This document shows, piece after piece, positions 1-12,395 of a stretch of DNA of 64,000 nt (the stretch's first letter is position 1; the number at the start of each line of letters is the position of its first letter). The position numbers and the translations under genes are program-made. This stretch comes from Synaphobranchus kaupii (lineage: Eukaryota; Chordata; Actinopteri; Anguilliformes; Synaphobranchidae). The DNA is taken from the NCBI GenBank assembly GCA_029718625.1, contig CM056380.1:102448479-102512478 (forward strand), read 5' to 3'. The notes below the pieces were generated by a model. The model was not told where the DNA came from, made no database searches, and worked only from the letters and a program-made list of their open reading frames with translations.

Positions 1-2055
1 GGCCCTTTTCAGATAGGATTGGACACCCCTGCTTTATACAGTCTTCGAACCAAGATGCAGGCTATTTACTGAGCGTTATTTTATATTTTACTACCATCTT
101 TTAAAAAATATGAATGGAAAGTATTCAATCAGTAGCCAGTACAATTTGTACTTTTTACCAGTCGCATCTGGTATAATTTGGTTTCAAATAGTCATAAAAA
201 CAAGCCTTAAGGCATTGGAGTTGAACAATATTGCAGTTTGGAGAGGTAATCCCTACAATGCAGGGGATTAGTTCTTTATCCAGTCTGAAATTGCTTTCTA
301 TGTGGGGGGAGGAGGGGGATAAAAACATCCACACAACAACAAAATACTTTTTTTCCATTCAGCTGAATGACAGAACACCCAAAGAGTGTCAACACCTTTG
401 TCACAATACCGTCCTCAATGGTCACTCAACTGAAAGATTATTGTAAGGGTAACATTTAGGCTTTTAATTTCTTTTTTGTTACATGTTACATTTAGATTCA
501 ACTCAAAGTTGAAGCGCTATTCTGCATAATCATGATATTATTGATAATAACTTTCTGCTGCAGGTGGTCACTTTAAGATTCAAGATGCTTTCTGTGCCTG
601 CAGAATGATCAGGCTATGAGCATATCGCTCATAATGTAAACATGCCCTTCTGTTCAATAGGTCATTGACTCCATTTTTTATTATTATTATTTTATTAATG
701 TTATTCAGGGTAAATTTCCACAACATGTCTATGATTGAATCAATAATACGCCCACAATTGTATGTGGGAAGAAGTGCCTACAGCTCTTACGATTCTGCCT
801 GATAGTCTTCTGAATTGTTATAGTATAGCTTTAGAGCTATACTACAAGCATAGAGAAGTGCATCTGCCTGAGTCCATCAAGAATACTGCACATTTGAGGG
901 AGGAAAGAGGTATGTGCTTTCTTGTATTGGCCCGTTGAGCTCTCCATTTTTTATATGCAAGGCGCAGTGCTGATGACCGAATCGGTTTTGTTCTTTAGAC
1001 AATAAACGATGCGATGCCATTACTACGTTCCTACACCTCATGACATTTTTCAGGTTGTCCACATGCACACATTTCCTGTGCATATAAATCAGCAATGCAT
1101 TAATGACAAAAGAAGAAAAAATGATTACACTCTAATCATGTGTTTTGTTTTCTTTCTTTATAGTGCAACATTGCAATTTCCCTGACACGTGAACAAACTT
1201 TTTGTTGACTCTTTGAATGCATTGTGCTCATTCAGTCCCCGGCAATAACTGTGGATCCATTTTCAGTGTCATTGAGAACATTCAAAATATCACTCTACAT
1301 GAGACAAAAAATATTGCCACATCGCTTTATCAACGCAATAACAACTCATTGGCCCTGGAGCTACATTTCAGAGGATGGGCTGACGTGAACAGATCGGTAT
1401 GTAAATGTAATTTTATTACATGTGAGAATGATAAATTGATAAAATGTGTTGCTGCCACTTAAGGGGATAATGGTAATTTATTGGGTGACAGCTCGCTTGG
1501 TGGTGTATTAAGGGGCCGCTGGGCTTTTGAATGATTAAGGATGTGGATCTCGTTGTGAGTTTGTGATTAGTGTAAAGTTTGAGCAGAAGTGACACATGGC
1601 GCCGCCCCGGTGGAGACAAATGCAAACACAGAAAAGGTCACACAATTTTGCCATTTAAGTGACTACCATACGATCCTAAAAATATGGAACAATATTTTGC
1701 CACGTGGTTGCTCAATCTCAATAGAACACGAATCAATGCATTGCATAACCTCATAACACATATAGGCTTTCTGAATGACCACCCTAATTGTGATGAAATA
1801 TGTTTAGTCTGTTTTTATTTTCTAATGAAAGACCTGGATGGAGATGGAAAGCAAAATATGTTTCATGCTCCATATGGGATATTATCCAGCAAACACATGT
1901 TTCGAAAGAGAATAATGTGCATCTTTGTATAAATTAAAAAATAATAGGATAGAGGTCCTGTTTTAAGTTCTTCTAGAAATTGTTATAGTTCACTTAGTGG
2001 TTGTGGCCACCTCTGTATTTTATAAATTTTCCAGGACAACTAATAGTTTATAGCT
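1..2055. other. Intergenic, no recognisable feature
   Basis: AT-rich sequence with only short chance open frames. I see no conserved protein motif, splice-framed exon, RNA gene or clear terminal repeat. A short low-complexity ATT-rich stretch lies near 680-700. Confidence 0.6.
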
Positions 2056-2928
2056 ATAGCTGGAGGGGAAAGTGCAACGTGTTTTTCTCTGCTGTTGTGA
2101 TGTAAATAAAAGAGGTTAGTGATTTATCCTCCGTTCATGAATAGAGCACAAGTACATTTAAGAATATACTGGGTCCGTCGCCATGAGTCAGATATGAATG
2201 CGCTGCTCCATATCCCGCTTAAGACAGGCCTGAAACGGATCAGTATGATTCTTATTATTCTCCGTTCGCAAACGGGGCCATGTTGTCATCACGGATATAT
2301 CCGATCTGTCGTCCAAATGTCAATATTCTAATGGGAGCATTAGAACACTCACAAAGGAGCTGAACAACACATCGAATATATATGATCACAGCAAGTAAGC
2401 GTAACAGTTACTATTGTTTAACTCATTATTATCTGACTCCATATGAAACTAGAATTTAGAATTTAGCTTTAATCATGCGTGAAGCTCAGAGTGGTTACAC
2501 TCGACTCTTCCTTGTGTGCCACCATTACTCAATATATGCTCCCGGGATTAGCACTATTGCTGAATCTCAGTTCGGTGGAGAACACAGAGGTTGGGGGTCT
2601 GGCCAACACAATACATGCATTATATTTTACATAGATAGTTGTGAGCCCAGGTCAGCGTGCATTCAGAGGGCTCCTTAAGGCTAATTTGACAAGAACCGAC
2701 GTAGAACGTCCATGGGTTCTCTTCATATCAAATTCCCAGAACCATGCATCACCAATCCCTTTTACTGGCAGAACTTGGCCGCCTTTCCCAACTTGGGGAC
2801 TCCACACAAAGTACCACGCCACTGATCAGTTGGTCATTGGTCAGAATTGTTCCCCTGAGTATTCAGTCGTAATTTAGGCTGAAAAAGGTATAAAATGGAT
2901 CACATTTACATTTTAGTCATTTGGCAGA

Positions 2929-2945
2929 CGCTCTTATGCAGAGCG
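2929..2945 (-). other. LINE 3-prime hairpin (RT recognition stem-loop)
   Basis: On the minus strand, a 6-bp stem CGCTCT/AGAGCG encloses a 5-nt loop GCATA. In eel UnaL2 the equivalent hairpin with a GGATA loop is recognised by the LINE reverse transcriptase. Here the second loop base differs from that of the L2 at 25977-25993. Confidence 0.6.
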
Positions 2946-3118
2946 ACGTACATTAGTGCATTTTCCAACTTGAAACAAGTGCGTTAAAACAACCCTAAAA
3001 GGTAAATACGATATCAATCATTGGCGTGTACAACAGTAAGCCAATAAGTAACCTTAAGTATTAAACTAGCAGCTTGAACCACTTAAACAAGGATTCAGAA
3101 AAACACAATCAAGGGAGG

Positions 3119-3907
3119 TCACAAGGAGGTAGGGAGGGGTGGAGAGAGGTGCAGCTTGAAGAGGTGAGTCTTCAATCTGCGCTTGAAGGTGGTCAGACCT
3201 TCTGTTGTTCTGACCTCCACGGGGAGCTCATTCCACCACCGTGGGGCCAGGACAGACAGACGTCGAGACCGGGTACTAGTATGAAGTGAAGTGGGGGGGG
3301 GTACCACTCGTCCTGAGGAGGCGGAACGCAGGGATCTGGTAGGTGTGTAGGGTCTGATGAGCTTTTGGAGGTATGGAGGGGCTGATCCTCGGACTGCCTG
3401 GAAGGCGAGCACCAATGTTTTGAATTTGATGCGAGCCATCACAGGTAGCCAGTGGAGGTCAATGAGCAGGGGGGTAACATGGGAGTGTCGGGGGAGGTTG
3501 AAGACCAGGCGCGCTGCTGCGTTCTGGAGCTGAAGAGGTCTAATGGCCGATGCTGGCAGGCCAGCCAGGAGAGAGTTGCAGTAGTCCAGGCGGGACAACA
3601 CCATCGCTTGGACCAGGAGCTGGGTTGAGTGGGTGGTGAGGAAGGGACGGATTCTCCTGATGTTGTACAGGAAGAACCTGCACGCCCGGGTTACCACTGC
3701 GATGTTCTCGGAGAGGGACAGCCTGTTGTCCATCACCACTCCGAGGTTCCTGGCATAGGGCGTTGGGGTCAGTGGAGTGTCCCCTAGGGAAATGGAGAGA
3801 TTGAGAGGGGGAGAGGTTAGAGCAGGAATGTAGATGAGCTCAGTCTTGCCTGGATTGAGCTTGAGATGGTGGTTGTCCATCCAGCTCTGGATGTCTCTCA
3901 GGCAAGC
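3119..3907 (-). pseudogene. C-terminal fragment of L2-type LINE reverse transcriptase ORF
   Basis: About 263 codons are open from the insertion junction to a stop. The first in-frame Met is 10 codons in (253 residues) and is internal, not a real start. The visible part lies downstream of the YADD catalytic box: NHHLKLNPGKTEL, then RNLGVVMDN, SRLDYCNSLLAGLP, LQNAAARLVFNLPRHSHVTPLL, LHWLPVMARIKFK, WWNELPVEVR and FKRRLKTHLFKLHL. These are typical of the thumb and C-terminal region of fish L2/CR1-group LINEs and align motif by motif with the longer copy at 23722-25671. There is no catalytic domain and no endonuclease, so it cannot act alone. No internal stop is present, which suggests a fairly young insertion. 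Confidence 0.9.
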
Positions 3908-4926
3908 GGATTAGAATCATGGAGACCACGCAAGTTAAAATAAGAAGAATTTATTAACAGGCAGGTAGGTCATTATCTTAGAATTATCAGTCAATTTACA
4001 GAATCTAGAAAATAAGAAAAGAAAACACAGAGTAAATATCTTACCCAGCCTGCTTCAGCTACACAAAACACAGAGTCTGCACGGTGTGGGAGGTCGGTTA
4101 CGATCCTCCCAGATAGGCTTGTCTCCCTTTCTTTTATGCCAAATCACGCGTTTAAACCAGGCGGCAGTGCCATAAATTATCCTGGAGGTGTGGTCGAATC
4201 TGGAATTTAGACCCCCACCTTTGGGGGATGTTGAGTAGGGAGAGGGGAAAAGGAGATGATTACCAGAGAGGACATACCAGTGTTATAGTTTTCCCTGAGT
4301 TGTTGAAACTATGCTTTATTAAACTCCATTTGGTATGAAATGTATCTCGTTCGATTCCTTGATTTTACCGGATTACATCCATACCAAACAGATTAACATT
4401 ATTATTATTATTATTATTAACAGTGTTATTATGTTGCAGTTGTCATGAAAATTCCCTCCTGATGAACCATTTTACATGCAATTCCTGTTACTACTACATC
4501 AGACATAATGTAACAATATAAGGATCACATGTGCAATGTTTGTAAGTTTTACCAGGTCTGTTGACTATTTCAACAGAAGTTTTAGAGTCTTGACCCAGGA
4601 GAGAAGTAAAGGGTGTAATGACAGAGGTGCCAACATGAGGGCACTGTGGTAGTGTCCGGAGTCTTTCCCCTCGGAACTGACCAAATCTGGGGTCACGGGA
4701 GAGGTCACGTATGGTCGGGTAGGCCATAGTTTGGCCAAAGGCTTAATGACCTCTTCTGCCCTAAATGCCCCTAAAACACACATACACACCCATGACATAG
4801 TCCAGTTTCTCTTTATCAGTCTTTTTCCAGATGGGAGCAAAAGTCCCACTTTGACTCCCCTCTTACAGGGGGAGGGAGAAGGGATACTGCCAAAGAGTTT
4901 TGATGGGATCAAAGTGTCAATCATCC

Positions 4927-5182
4927 ATTCTTTGTGCCTGCATTGGCTCTGCCCCAAAGTAAAATTCAGCTGAAACAAAAAATAAAATAAAATAAAATAA
5001 ATGCCAATGGTTGTGCATATTGCCATTCTTTGTGCCTGCATTGGCTCTGCCCCAAAGTAAAATTCAGCTGAAACAAAAAATGAAATAAAATGAAATAAAT
5101 GCCAATGGTTGTGCATGTTGCAATTCTTTGTGCCTGCATTGGCTCTGCTCCAAAATAAAATTCAGCTGAAACAAACAAAATA
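4927..5182. repeat. 98-bp tandem repeat, about 2.6 units
   Basis: Units start at 4927, 5025 and 5123, each beginning ATTCTTTGTGCCTGCATTGG and ending in an AAATAAAATAAA-type stretch. Units 1 and 2 are nearly identical. The third is partial and slightly diverged. The repeat creates overlapping long open frames on the minus strand with repeated peptides, which I regard as by-products. Confidence 0.85.
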
Positions 5183-5256
5183 AACGACAGACATCTGTTT
5201 GCATATTTTACAGTAATAATGTGTACCAGCGTACTTGGATGTAAAAATGCGTACAT

Positions 5257-5570
5257 GGAGCCTCATTCATGAAACGTGAGCAGAACGAATCTTTACCTGA
5301 ATTGTTTGTATTAGCTAATTTACTCGTATATTGGCATTCATCAAAGTTTTCGTATCTGAGATTGTACGTACAAACTAATTTTACGCCTGCTCAGGACGAG
5401 TACCGTACCACGTTCATGAGTACCGTACCACGTTCATGAATTCAGAATGCCACTTCTGAATGTTAATTAGAATATGAATTTATATTTATTTTCTGTTAAA
5501 TTTACAAGACTAAACATAGCCTTTGAAATGCACAATGCAAACATAATAAATTGACTTTCTCTTGAGATGG
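5257..5570 (+). mobile_element. End fragment of a Harbinger-like element
   Basis: Begins with GCCTCATTCATGAAACGTGA and runs parallel to the reverse complement of the right end of the element at 43091-44614, including CATCAAAGTTTTCGTATCTGAGA, TTCTGAATGT and TTTACAAGACTAAA blocks. Only one end is present. It contains a 20-bp direct duplication (GAGTACCGTACCACGTTCAT at 5398-5437). Confidence 0.6.
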
Positions 5571-6302
5571 TAAGATGAAAAACACAGGGCCAAGTTTTAA
5601 TATCAATACTTTTAAAGGCAGGCCTATTTTTTGCAAGTTGGAATTAATGACTTACAGGCAATACTTTGTAGGCAATGCGTGTCTACGTTGAAAAAGTTTT
5701 TGGTTTAGAGAACATTAACCGAGTTTAAAGTTCTGGCTACTTTAAACAGCTAAATACGATTAAGAATAAGAATAAGGTTTGCAGTCTCAGTTAAATTAAC
5801 AGTAAAGACCTGGATTTATTTGAGCAAAAGAGACTGTTTGAGCATGAATTGATACAAATATTCAATAATTGTTGAGGGAAAAGAGAGGAGACTGGCTGAA
5901 AGAATGTGCATCATTTGTTACTGCTGAGAAAAGTTGTGATAAAGCAGGACTTGTTTAATCTCAAGGAGCATACAAATGAGTCCTGCAGCAACCTGGAGCC
6001 TGAACACGGAAAGATTGGCTTTCCAACTTTAAAAAGAAATCTACAATCTACTGTTTTATATTTCTCAAACAACTGAATATAATTAAATTAGAGCAAATTC
6101 ATCTTGCCCATTGGCTCCAAACATATGCTTTGTGTTTCAATGAAGTTGGGTATTATTTTCAGCATTCTTGAGCTAGTGTGCTCTGTTTTACAGTTACCTG
6201 TGTCAAGCCAGGACCTCTGCAACAACCTGGAAAACATATCTTCTACAGCCAGAACACCAAGTATGTTTGCGAAGCACCTGATAATAATCTCACCTTCTCC
6301 CA
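5571..6302. other. Intergenic, no recognisable feature
   Basis: AT-rich with no supported coding region, RNA gene or terminal repeat that I can see. Confidence 0.5.
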
Positions 6303-7411
6303 CACTCTCAGAAAAAAATACAAATGCTTGCACTGGGGTGCTACCCCATTGGTACGTAAAATGTACCCCAAAGTAAAAGGTACGTACCACAAGCCAGCAA
6401 TAGATAATTCATTTCTACGTTCTTTTCTTGAAAAGGTGATTTTGAGGACCCAAATAGAACATTATTGTACAAACCCCAATTCCCAAAAAGTTGGGACAGT
6501 ATGTAAAATGCACATAAAAGCAAAATTATCTTTTACATCTATTTAATTGAAAACGGTATAAAGTAAACATATTTAATGTTTTACCTTACCAACTATATTG
6601 ATTTTTGTAAATATACGCTAATTCTGAATTTGATGCCAGCAACACGTTCCAAAAAAGGACAGGGGCAAAAAAAAAGTTTAAAAACACCTGTTTGGACAGG
6701 TAAACAGGTGATGCTATCATGACTGGGTATAAAATAATATCAAAAGATACTTGATATCTTAATTTCAGGTACAATGAGCATTCTGAGGTATGAAACAAGC
6801 CTCAAACCATCACTCTGCTGCCAGATATGCAGTAGAAATGTATGGATCACTTGAAGGGTTGTTTCTCCTGACTTATTTTTTCATAGAGTTCAATAGGAAA
6901 ATGAGTCAGAAGAAACAACCCTGATCCATCCATATCTACTGCATATCTGGCAACAGAGTGATGGTTTGAGGCTCGTTTGATACCTCAGACCCTTGATGAA
7001 TTGATGCCATTTAGCCAACCATACTAGTTCCTGTGTAATTTACAGCTTAATCTAGTCCCACCCCCCAATTCCAATAGAGATCTATTCAAATGCAGAGAGT
7101 TTATAGTATTGCTTGTAAGAGTACCTGAAGTACCAACTTTTTTGGACCGTGTTGCAGGCATCAAATTCAGAATTAGCATATATTTACAAAAATCAATAAA
7201 GTTGATAAGGTAAAACATTAAATATCTTTTATTTGTACTGTTTTCAATTAGATACAGTATAGGTATCATAGAATTTACAAATCACTGCTTTCTGCTTTTA
7301 TGTGCATTTTACTTTTTTGGAATTGGGGTTTGTACTTTCAGGGTACGTTTGGGAAATTTGTTCCTAAAAGAAGACAAATGTACCTCCACTGCACCTTTAT
7401 TTCCGAGAGTG
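6303..7411. mobile_element. Small inverted-repeat element split by a Tc1-type insertion
   Basis: The outer ends CACTCTCAGAAA (6303) and TTTCCGAGAGTG (ending 7411) form an imperfect terminal inverted repeat. Removing the 6470-7332 insertion leaves a roughly 240-bp non-coding element. Inner flanks share GTACGT-type words. I cannot identify a target duplication or superfamily. Confidence 0.5.
6470..7332. mobile_element. Non-autonomous Tc1/mariner element with palindromic core
   Basis: Flanked by TA on both sides (6468-6469, 7333-7334). Both ends read CAAACCCCAATTCC with AAAAAGTTGGGAC-type extensions, the well-known end type of one teleost Tc1/mariner family. The inverted repeats are long (about 250 bp), and no transposase is present. 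The middle (about 6740-7125) is a palindrome whose arms (GATATGCAGTAGA, CATCACTCTG, AATTCCAATAGAGAT) also occur inside elements with different ends at 16822, 27629, 29216 and 34288. Confidence 0.8.
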
Positions 7412-8027
7412 CGTGCCACTAGGCTGCCTTCCCACACTTGTTGATTGATTCTGTCCAACGTCTGAAGAAGTGGCCTGTTCCTCTACCACTACTCAATCCC
7501 CATGTTCTTCTGTATGGCCAACTATAATTCCTACAAGCTTCCCTGCCAACACTGCAGTTTCTTCCAATTTTCCAGAATTATGTGGTCTGTAAAGTCTCCT
7601 TTCTCCCTTCGTACTCACTCTCGCTCCTCAGTTACAAATCTAGGGTACTGATTTATCTCTCCCTGATACTACATTACTATTTGCTTTCTTCAGAGACATC
7701 CTTATCGAGGGCTGTGGTTCCACTGACCCACCTTAGCTGTTGGTCATATATACCTGAGATGGGCTGGAGGCTTTACCACTGCAAATTTATCTGAGCCAAC
7801 AGAGGGCTGGCCAACCCCAGATAAAACAGTAGGTTCTCCCCTAGTTTATCGCACAGAATACCAAAGCAAGGAAGTTTCTATTGCAATGTTTCTATTGTAA
7901 TGATAGCTCCAACCTGCACAGCATGGTATTGTTCACAGATCATTGATGATTCATGCTGTAAAAAAAATAAATATATATATTTACCTCCCCTACCTTATGC
8001 ATAAAAAAAGGCTCATAAATTTGCTGT
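7412..8027. other. Intergenic, no recognisable feature
   Basis: No supported gene or repeat end is visible. It contains a short A/T-rich low-complexity stretch near 7960-7982. Confidence 0.5.
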
Positions 8028-8035
8028 GTGCCTAC

Positions 8036-8347
8036 CAGGGGCGTGTGCAGGATTGAAAATCATCCTGTCATGGGGGTACTAAAAAAAATAAAAAAAATAG
8101 AGAGATTGTGATCATTGACAGAGGTAGGGGGTGGGGGGGGTGGGTTACGATTGCAGACCAAGGGGAAATGCAAGTAGCATTAAAATATTGTATTGAATTG
8201 TATTAGCATATTTTAAGTGTTTATTTGAGGCAATCAAGTTTTAGAATTTCTATATTATATTTTAAATTAGATGTAAAATTGGTGATTGGTGGGGGGGGGG
8301 GGGGGGGGGCAAGCGCCTCTACTTGCGTCAATAACCGCATGCCCCTG
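8036..8347. mobile_element. hAT-like MITE
   Basis: Starts CAGGGGCGTGTG and ends GCATGCCCCTG, an imperfect terminal inverted repeat. It is flanked by an 8-bp near-duplication, GTGCCTAC (8028-8035) and ATGCCTAC (8348-8355), which is the hAT hallmark. There is no coding capacity. An internal run of about 20 G lies at 8290-8310. Confidence 0.75.
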
Positions 8348-8355
8348 ATGCCTAC

Positions 8356-9013
8356 AGTACAGTTGTTATAATTCAATTTTTAATAAAAATTTGAAAAGGT
8401 GTCTACATTTTATTCCCACCCTGTTTCTCACATCAAGGATATACAGTAAATGTTGTGAGGAGCAACTATTGGGAGATATTTAACACACAGGACTATTGTT
8501 CCCTTTCATAACTGCTGTTTATGTCACTTGGGCAGACTTAAGGGCAGGTTTTTCCATCTCAGACGAGAATCCAGAACCGAAGCAAATAAAGCAGACCCTC
8601 AAAAAAATCAAAAAGGAAATGATTGTATCGAAGTCACAACCACTCTAGGCAAGGCATGGGTATTGGCAGTGGATTTAAGAAAGACTAGAGAAGACAATAA
8701 AGGAGAATGTTTACTCTCTGGATTCTATGACTGTAGGGAATTCTGATGGGAATAATATGGAATATTTTTGTATCAACTATCAACTGGACAGGACTATTCT
8801 AAGTCCTACAGTCACACAAGTGGAGGTTCCTATATAGTTAAAGATATTCAATGCTGTGTAGGGCAGTGTGCATTCTCATCCAGTACAATACATGTCTATA
8901 TAACAATATTTATAAACTATTTGCCACACATTAAGCTTTTGATTTTCTCATCCAAGAAAATGTAAATGGACTTCAAACAAATATATACAGCCGAGTACGG
9001 TGGCAGTAATCCA
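8356..9013. other. Intergenic, no recognisable feature
   Basis: Short open frames only. No motif, exon structure or transposon end seen. Confidence 0.5.
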
Positions 9014-9167
9014 TATAGTGTCATGGTTTTCAACCCTGTTTCCCCATGCGGTCGTTTTCCTCGGTGGCCACGCGAGGGCGCTGCCCTTTTGGTAGATGCT
9101 TGCTCCGCCCTGCTGAGTTGGCGGAGCTTTCGGTTAAGCATTTACACCTGTTTGTAGTCACGAGAGT

Positions 9168-9175
9168 TATATAAG
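9168..9175 (+). promoter_or_regulatory. TATA box of the TATAG-flanked LTR
   Basis: TATATAAG lies about 150 bases inside the LTR, followed by a GC-richer segment (CTACCGTCTCCTTCG) of the kind that follows a start site. This would be the retroelement promoter in the plus orientation. The call rests on sequence alone. Confidence 0.5.
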
Positions 9176-9982
9176 CCTACCGTCTCCTTCGTTCGGGGCT
9201 TCGACATTAATTGTTTATTGTTATGTACTGTTGTGTTATTGTTGGCTGTGAGTTCTCGTACCATTTTGGCTACTCGCCTATTTTTAGCGTCTCTTTATAG
9301 AGGCAGGGCTTATTTCTTACTGGCTTGGTAGTTGATTATCTCGTAGAAGTTTGGGACCGTAAATCTCTGCTCTATTTTGCCTTTTTAGTGTTTTTTCTCC
9401 GTGTATGGAGTTTTGGGCGATTCCGTTCAGAACTGTAGTTCTGCTCGCCCTTCGGCACATGTCTTCCCATTGGGAGATCAGGCGTTTCGCTTCTACTTAG
9501 TTATTAGCTCGTAGAAGTATAGAGTAGCAGTTCTTTGTTCCATTTTCGCCTGTTTGGTTTTCTTACTGAGAGACCTGGCGTTTTGCTTCTACTCAATTCC
9601 GTGTTACTGTGAGCCAGTAAGTAGCTTCGGTACGTTTATTCCCTGTTGTCTCCTTCTCGTGGACTACGTTCCCCTTTTGTTGTGACTCAGGGTTTTTATT
9701 TATATTGAGAAGCTGTCGTGCTATTTTGCGTTGGTCTTTGTTGCAGCTGTCCTCCGTCCTTTTTACCTACGGGACGATTTTGTTTCGGAACTATTGTTCT
9801 GTTCGTTTTCCGGGTGTGTTTTCTCCTTGTGTGGAGTTTGGGCTAGGTTGTGGACATGTTTGTGTGACTGCGCGTAGCATGGTAATTTCAGCTCTCTGTT
9901 CCTTCGCTTCGTTACATTATTTTACTGAGAGGCTAGGGCGGTTGTTCCAATCTAAGTTTGCGTGAGTCTTTTGGATAGTAGT

Positions 9983-11962
9983 TGTAGAACCCGCACAGCT
10001 AGACCAATGAGGGAATAGCTGGAGGGGAAGGAGCAAATATGTTTTTCCTTTGCTGTTGTGATGTCAATAAAAAGAGTTCAGTGATTTATTCTCCGGTCAT
10101 GTATATATTATAAGTACATTTAAGAAAATACTGAGTCCGTCGCCACGAGTCAGATATGAATGCGCTGCTCCATATCCCGCTTAAAACAGGCCTGAAACGG
10201 ATCAGTACGATTCTTATAATCTCCGTTCGCAAACGGGGCCATGGTGTCATCACGGATATATCCAACTTATCGTCCAAATGTCAATATTATAATGGGAGCA
10301 TTAGAACATTCACGCAGGAGCTGAACAACACATCGAATAGATCTATGACCACAAACCGTAAGCGTAACAGTTACAATTGGTTTACTCTTAACCATATAAA
10401 ATATAATTTAGAATTTTACTTTAATCATGCGTGAAGCTCAGAGTGTTTACACTCGACTCATCCTTGTATGCCACCATTACTCAATATATGCTCCCGGGAT
10501 TAACACTATTGCCGAATCTCGGTTCGGTGGAGAAACTCAGAGGTTGGGGTCTGGCTAACACAATACATGTATTATATTTTACATCGATAGTTGCGAGCCC
10601 AGGTTAGCGTGCACTAAATGGGCTCCTTAAGGCGAATTTGACAAGAACCGACGTAAAACGTCCATGGGCTCTTCACGTCAAATTCCCAGAGCCGTACATT
10701 CACTAAACCTGTTAATGACCGACCTTAGCCGCCTACCAACTTAGAATCTCCACTTTCTGTACCCCGCCACTGATCAGTTCGTCATTGGTCAGAATTTTCC
10801 CCGAGTATTCAGTCGTAATTTAGGCTGAAAAGATAGAAAATGGATTAGAGTCATGGAGACCACGCAAGTTAAAATAATAAGAATTTATTCACAGGCAGGT
10901 AGGTCATTATCTTAAAATTAGGTCAATTACAAAACATACAAATTAAGAATAGAAAACACAGAGTAAATATCTTACCCGGCCTGCTTTAACTACACACACA
11001 TACATACGTACATAATTTGCACTGTGTGGGAGATCAGTTACGATTCTCCAAACACAGACACATAGAGTATGCACACAATCTGCACGGTGTGGGAGATCGG
11101 TTACGATGCTCCCTACCGAAAATACACAATCTGCATGGTGTGGGAGATCGATTACGATGCTCCCAGATAAGTGTGTCTCCCTTTCTTTTAAGCCAAATCC
11201 TGTGTTTGAACCAGGCGGGAATGTCATAAATTAACCTGGAGGTGTGATCGAATCGGGAATCTAAACCCCCACTGTTGCTGAGTAGAGTGAAGGGAAAAGG
11301 AGTTAATTACCAGAGAGTACATTCCAGTGTTACAGTTTTACAGAGTTATTGGAACTATGTTTTACTAAACTTCATTTGGTATGAAATGTATCTCATTTGA
11401 TTCCTTGATTTTACTGGATTACATCCATACCAAACAGCTTACCATTATGATTATTATTACCAGATTAAATATTATTATGTTGCAGTTGTCATGAAAATTC
11501 CCTTCTGATGAACCATTTTACATGCAATTCCTGTTACTACTACATAAGATATAATGTAACAATATAAGAATCACATGTGCAATGTTTGTAAGTTTTACAG
11601 GGTCTGTTGACCATTTAAACTGAGTCTTAATCCAGAGAAGGGGGGTGCAATGAACTGAGGTGTCAGCCTGAGAGACGGGACAGATCCCAGATGTATTGTT
11701 TTGGCCAGGGGCTTAATGGCCTCTTCTGCCATAAGTGCCCCTAGAACACACAAACACACCCATGACCAAACAGTCCAACTTCCTCTCATCACAGTCTTTT
11801 CCAGGTGAGAACAAATGGTCTGAACCCCCCTGAAGGAAGTCCGAAGAGTCCATTGTTTTATCACACGGCTCTCTGGTCCTTTGAAGTTTATGACGAGCAC
11901 CGTTCTCGGGCTCCTCACAAATGGCAGCCTTTCCTGAGTCACACTTTGATTCCCCTCCTACA
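9983..11962 (-). mobile_element. Solo LTR, copy B, nested inside the TATAG-flanked LTR
   Basis: 1980 bp, starting TGTAGAACCCG and ending CTCCTACA, with a perfect 4-bp target duplication TAGT (9979-9982 and 11963-11966). The host LTR continues on both sides, and its tandem unit at 12182 shows the uninterrupted target. The same 1.9-kb repeat is seen at 2056-4867 and 35947-37865. Minus is the likely sense strand (AATAAA-like signal before a TTGCGTGGTCTCCATGACTC end). It carries three units of a roughly 55-bp repeat at about 11020-11165 (GTGTGGGAGATCGGTTACGA). Confidence 0.85.
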
Positions 11963-12395
11963 TAGTTATGGGACGACGGTGCTCCGTCGGCTCACCTGTA
12001 AAATGTTTCTCCCTCCTGGGAGATCGGGTGTTTACCGCTTTGCTTTCTGCATTTGACTGCTACTTATTAAACTAGCCATGGAACGTTAAATCTCGGTTCC
12101 ATTTCGCCTCGTTACATATTTATTTACTGAGAGGCTAAGGCGGTTGTTCCAACTTAAGCTTGCGTTAGTCTATATGGATCGTAGTTATGGGACGACGGTG
12201 TTCCGTCGGCTCACCTGTAAAATGTTTCTCTCTCCTGGGAGATCGGGTGTTTACCGCTTTGCTTTCTGCATTTGACTGCGAGCCTATCAATCTCGCCATG
12301 GGAACGTTAATCTCTGTTCCTGTTCGCCTCGTTACATTTCCTCATAGAGAGGCAGGGCATTTATTTTCAGTTAATCTCGCGTTGGTCTAGCCGGT
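11963..12395 (+). repeat. 219-bp tandem duplication within the LTR
   Basis: Units start at 11963 and 12182 with TAGTTATGGGACGACGGTG and are highly similar through CACCTGTAAAATGTTTCTC, GGGAGATCGGGTGTTTACCG and the GGAACGTTAA...GTTCC segment. Farther copies in the same LTR are more degenerate. Confidence 0.85.

Larger units (their letters stand above)
2901..3907 (-). mobile_element. 5-prime-truncated L2-type LINE inserted in LTR copy A
   Basis: Inserted into LTR A, with GGAT on both sides (2897-2900 and 3908-3911) as a short target duplication. Copies B and C are uninterrupted at this site, so the junctions are exact. Read on the minus strand it holds the C-terminal part of the LINE ORF, then a roughly 218-bp 3-prime UTR ending in a conserved hairpin at 2929-2945 (CGCTCT stem, GCATA loop) and a CTGCCAAATGAC tail. 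The same tail type ends the L2 at 23720-26030. Only the last quarter of the element was copied, as is usual for target-primed reverse transcription. Confidence 0.85.
2056..4867 (-). mobile_element. Long solo LTR, copy A, 5-prime truncated and split by a LINE
   Basis: This is one of three copies in the window of the same roughly 1.9-kb repeat (others at 9983-11962 and 35947-37865). The intact copies start TGTAGAACCCG and end TTACA or TACA, and one has a clean 4-bp target duplication, as expected of an LTR. Copy A lacks about the first 40 bases and has a LINE inserted at 2901-3907. The minus strand is the likely sense strand, because there an AATAAA signal near 3950 precedes the segment ending near 3911. 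No gag or pol is adjacent, so it is a solo LTR or a fragment. It is closer to copy C than to copy B. Superfamily (Gypsy or endogenous retrovirus) cannot be decided from the LTR. Confidence 0.65.

Noticed and set aside
4868..4930. Primer-binding site or polypurine tract next to LTR copy A
   Set aside because: The GGGGGAGGGAGAAGGG stretch lies on the wrong side for the likely LTR orientation, and no internal retroelement sequence follows.
4565..5116. 183-codon open frame with repeated peptides
   Set aside because: Created by the 98-bp tandem repeat and the end of LTR copy A. The repeated peptide follows the DNA repeat and has no signal of selection.
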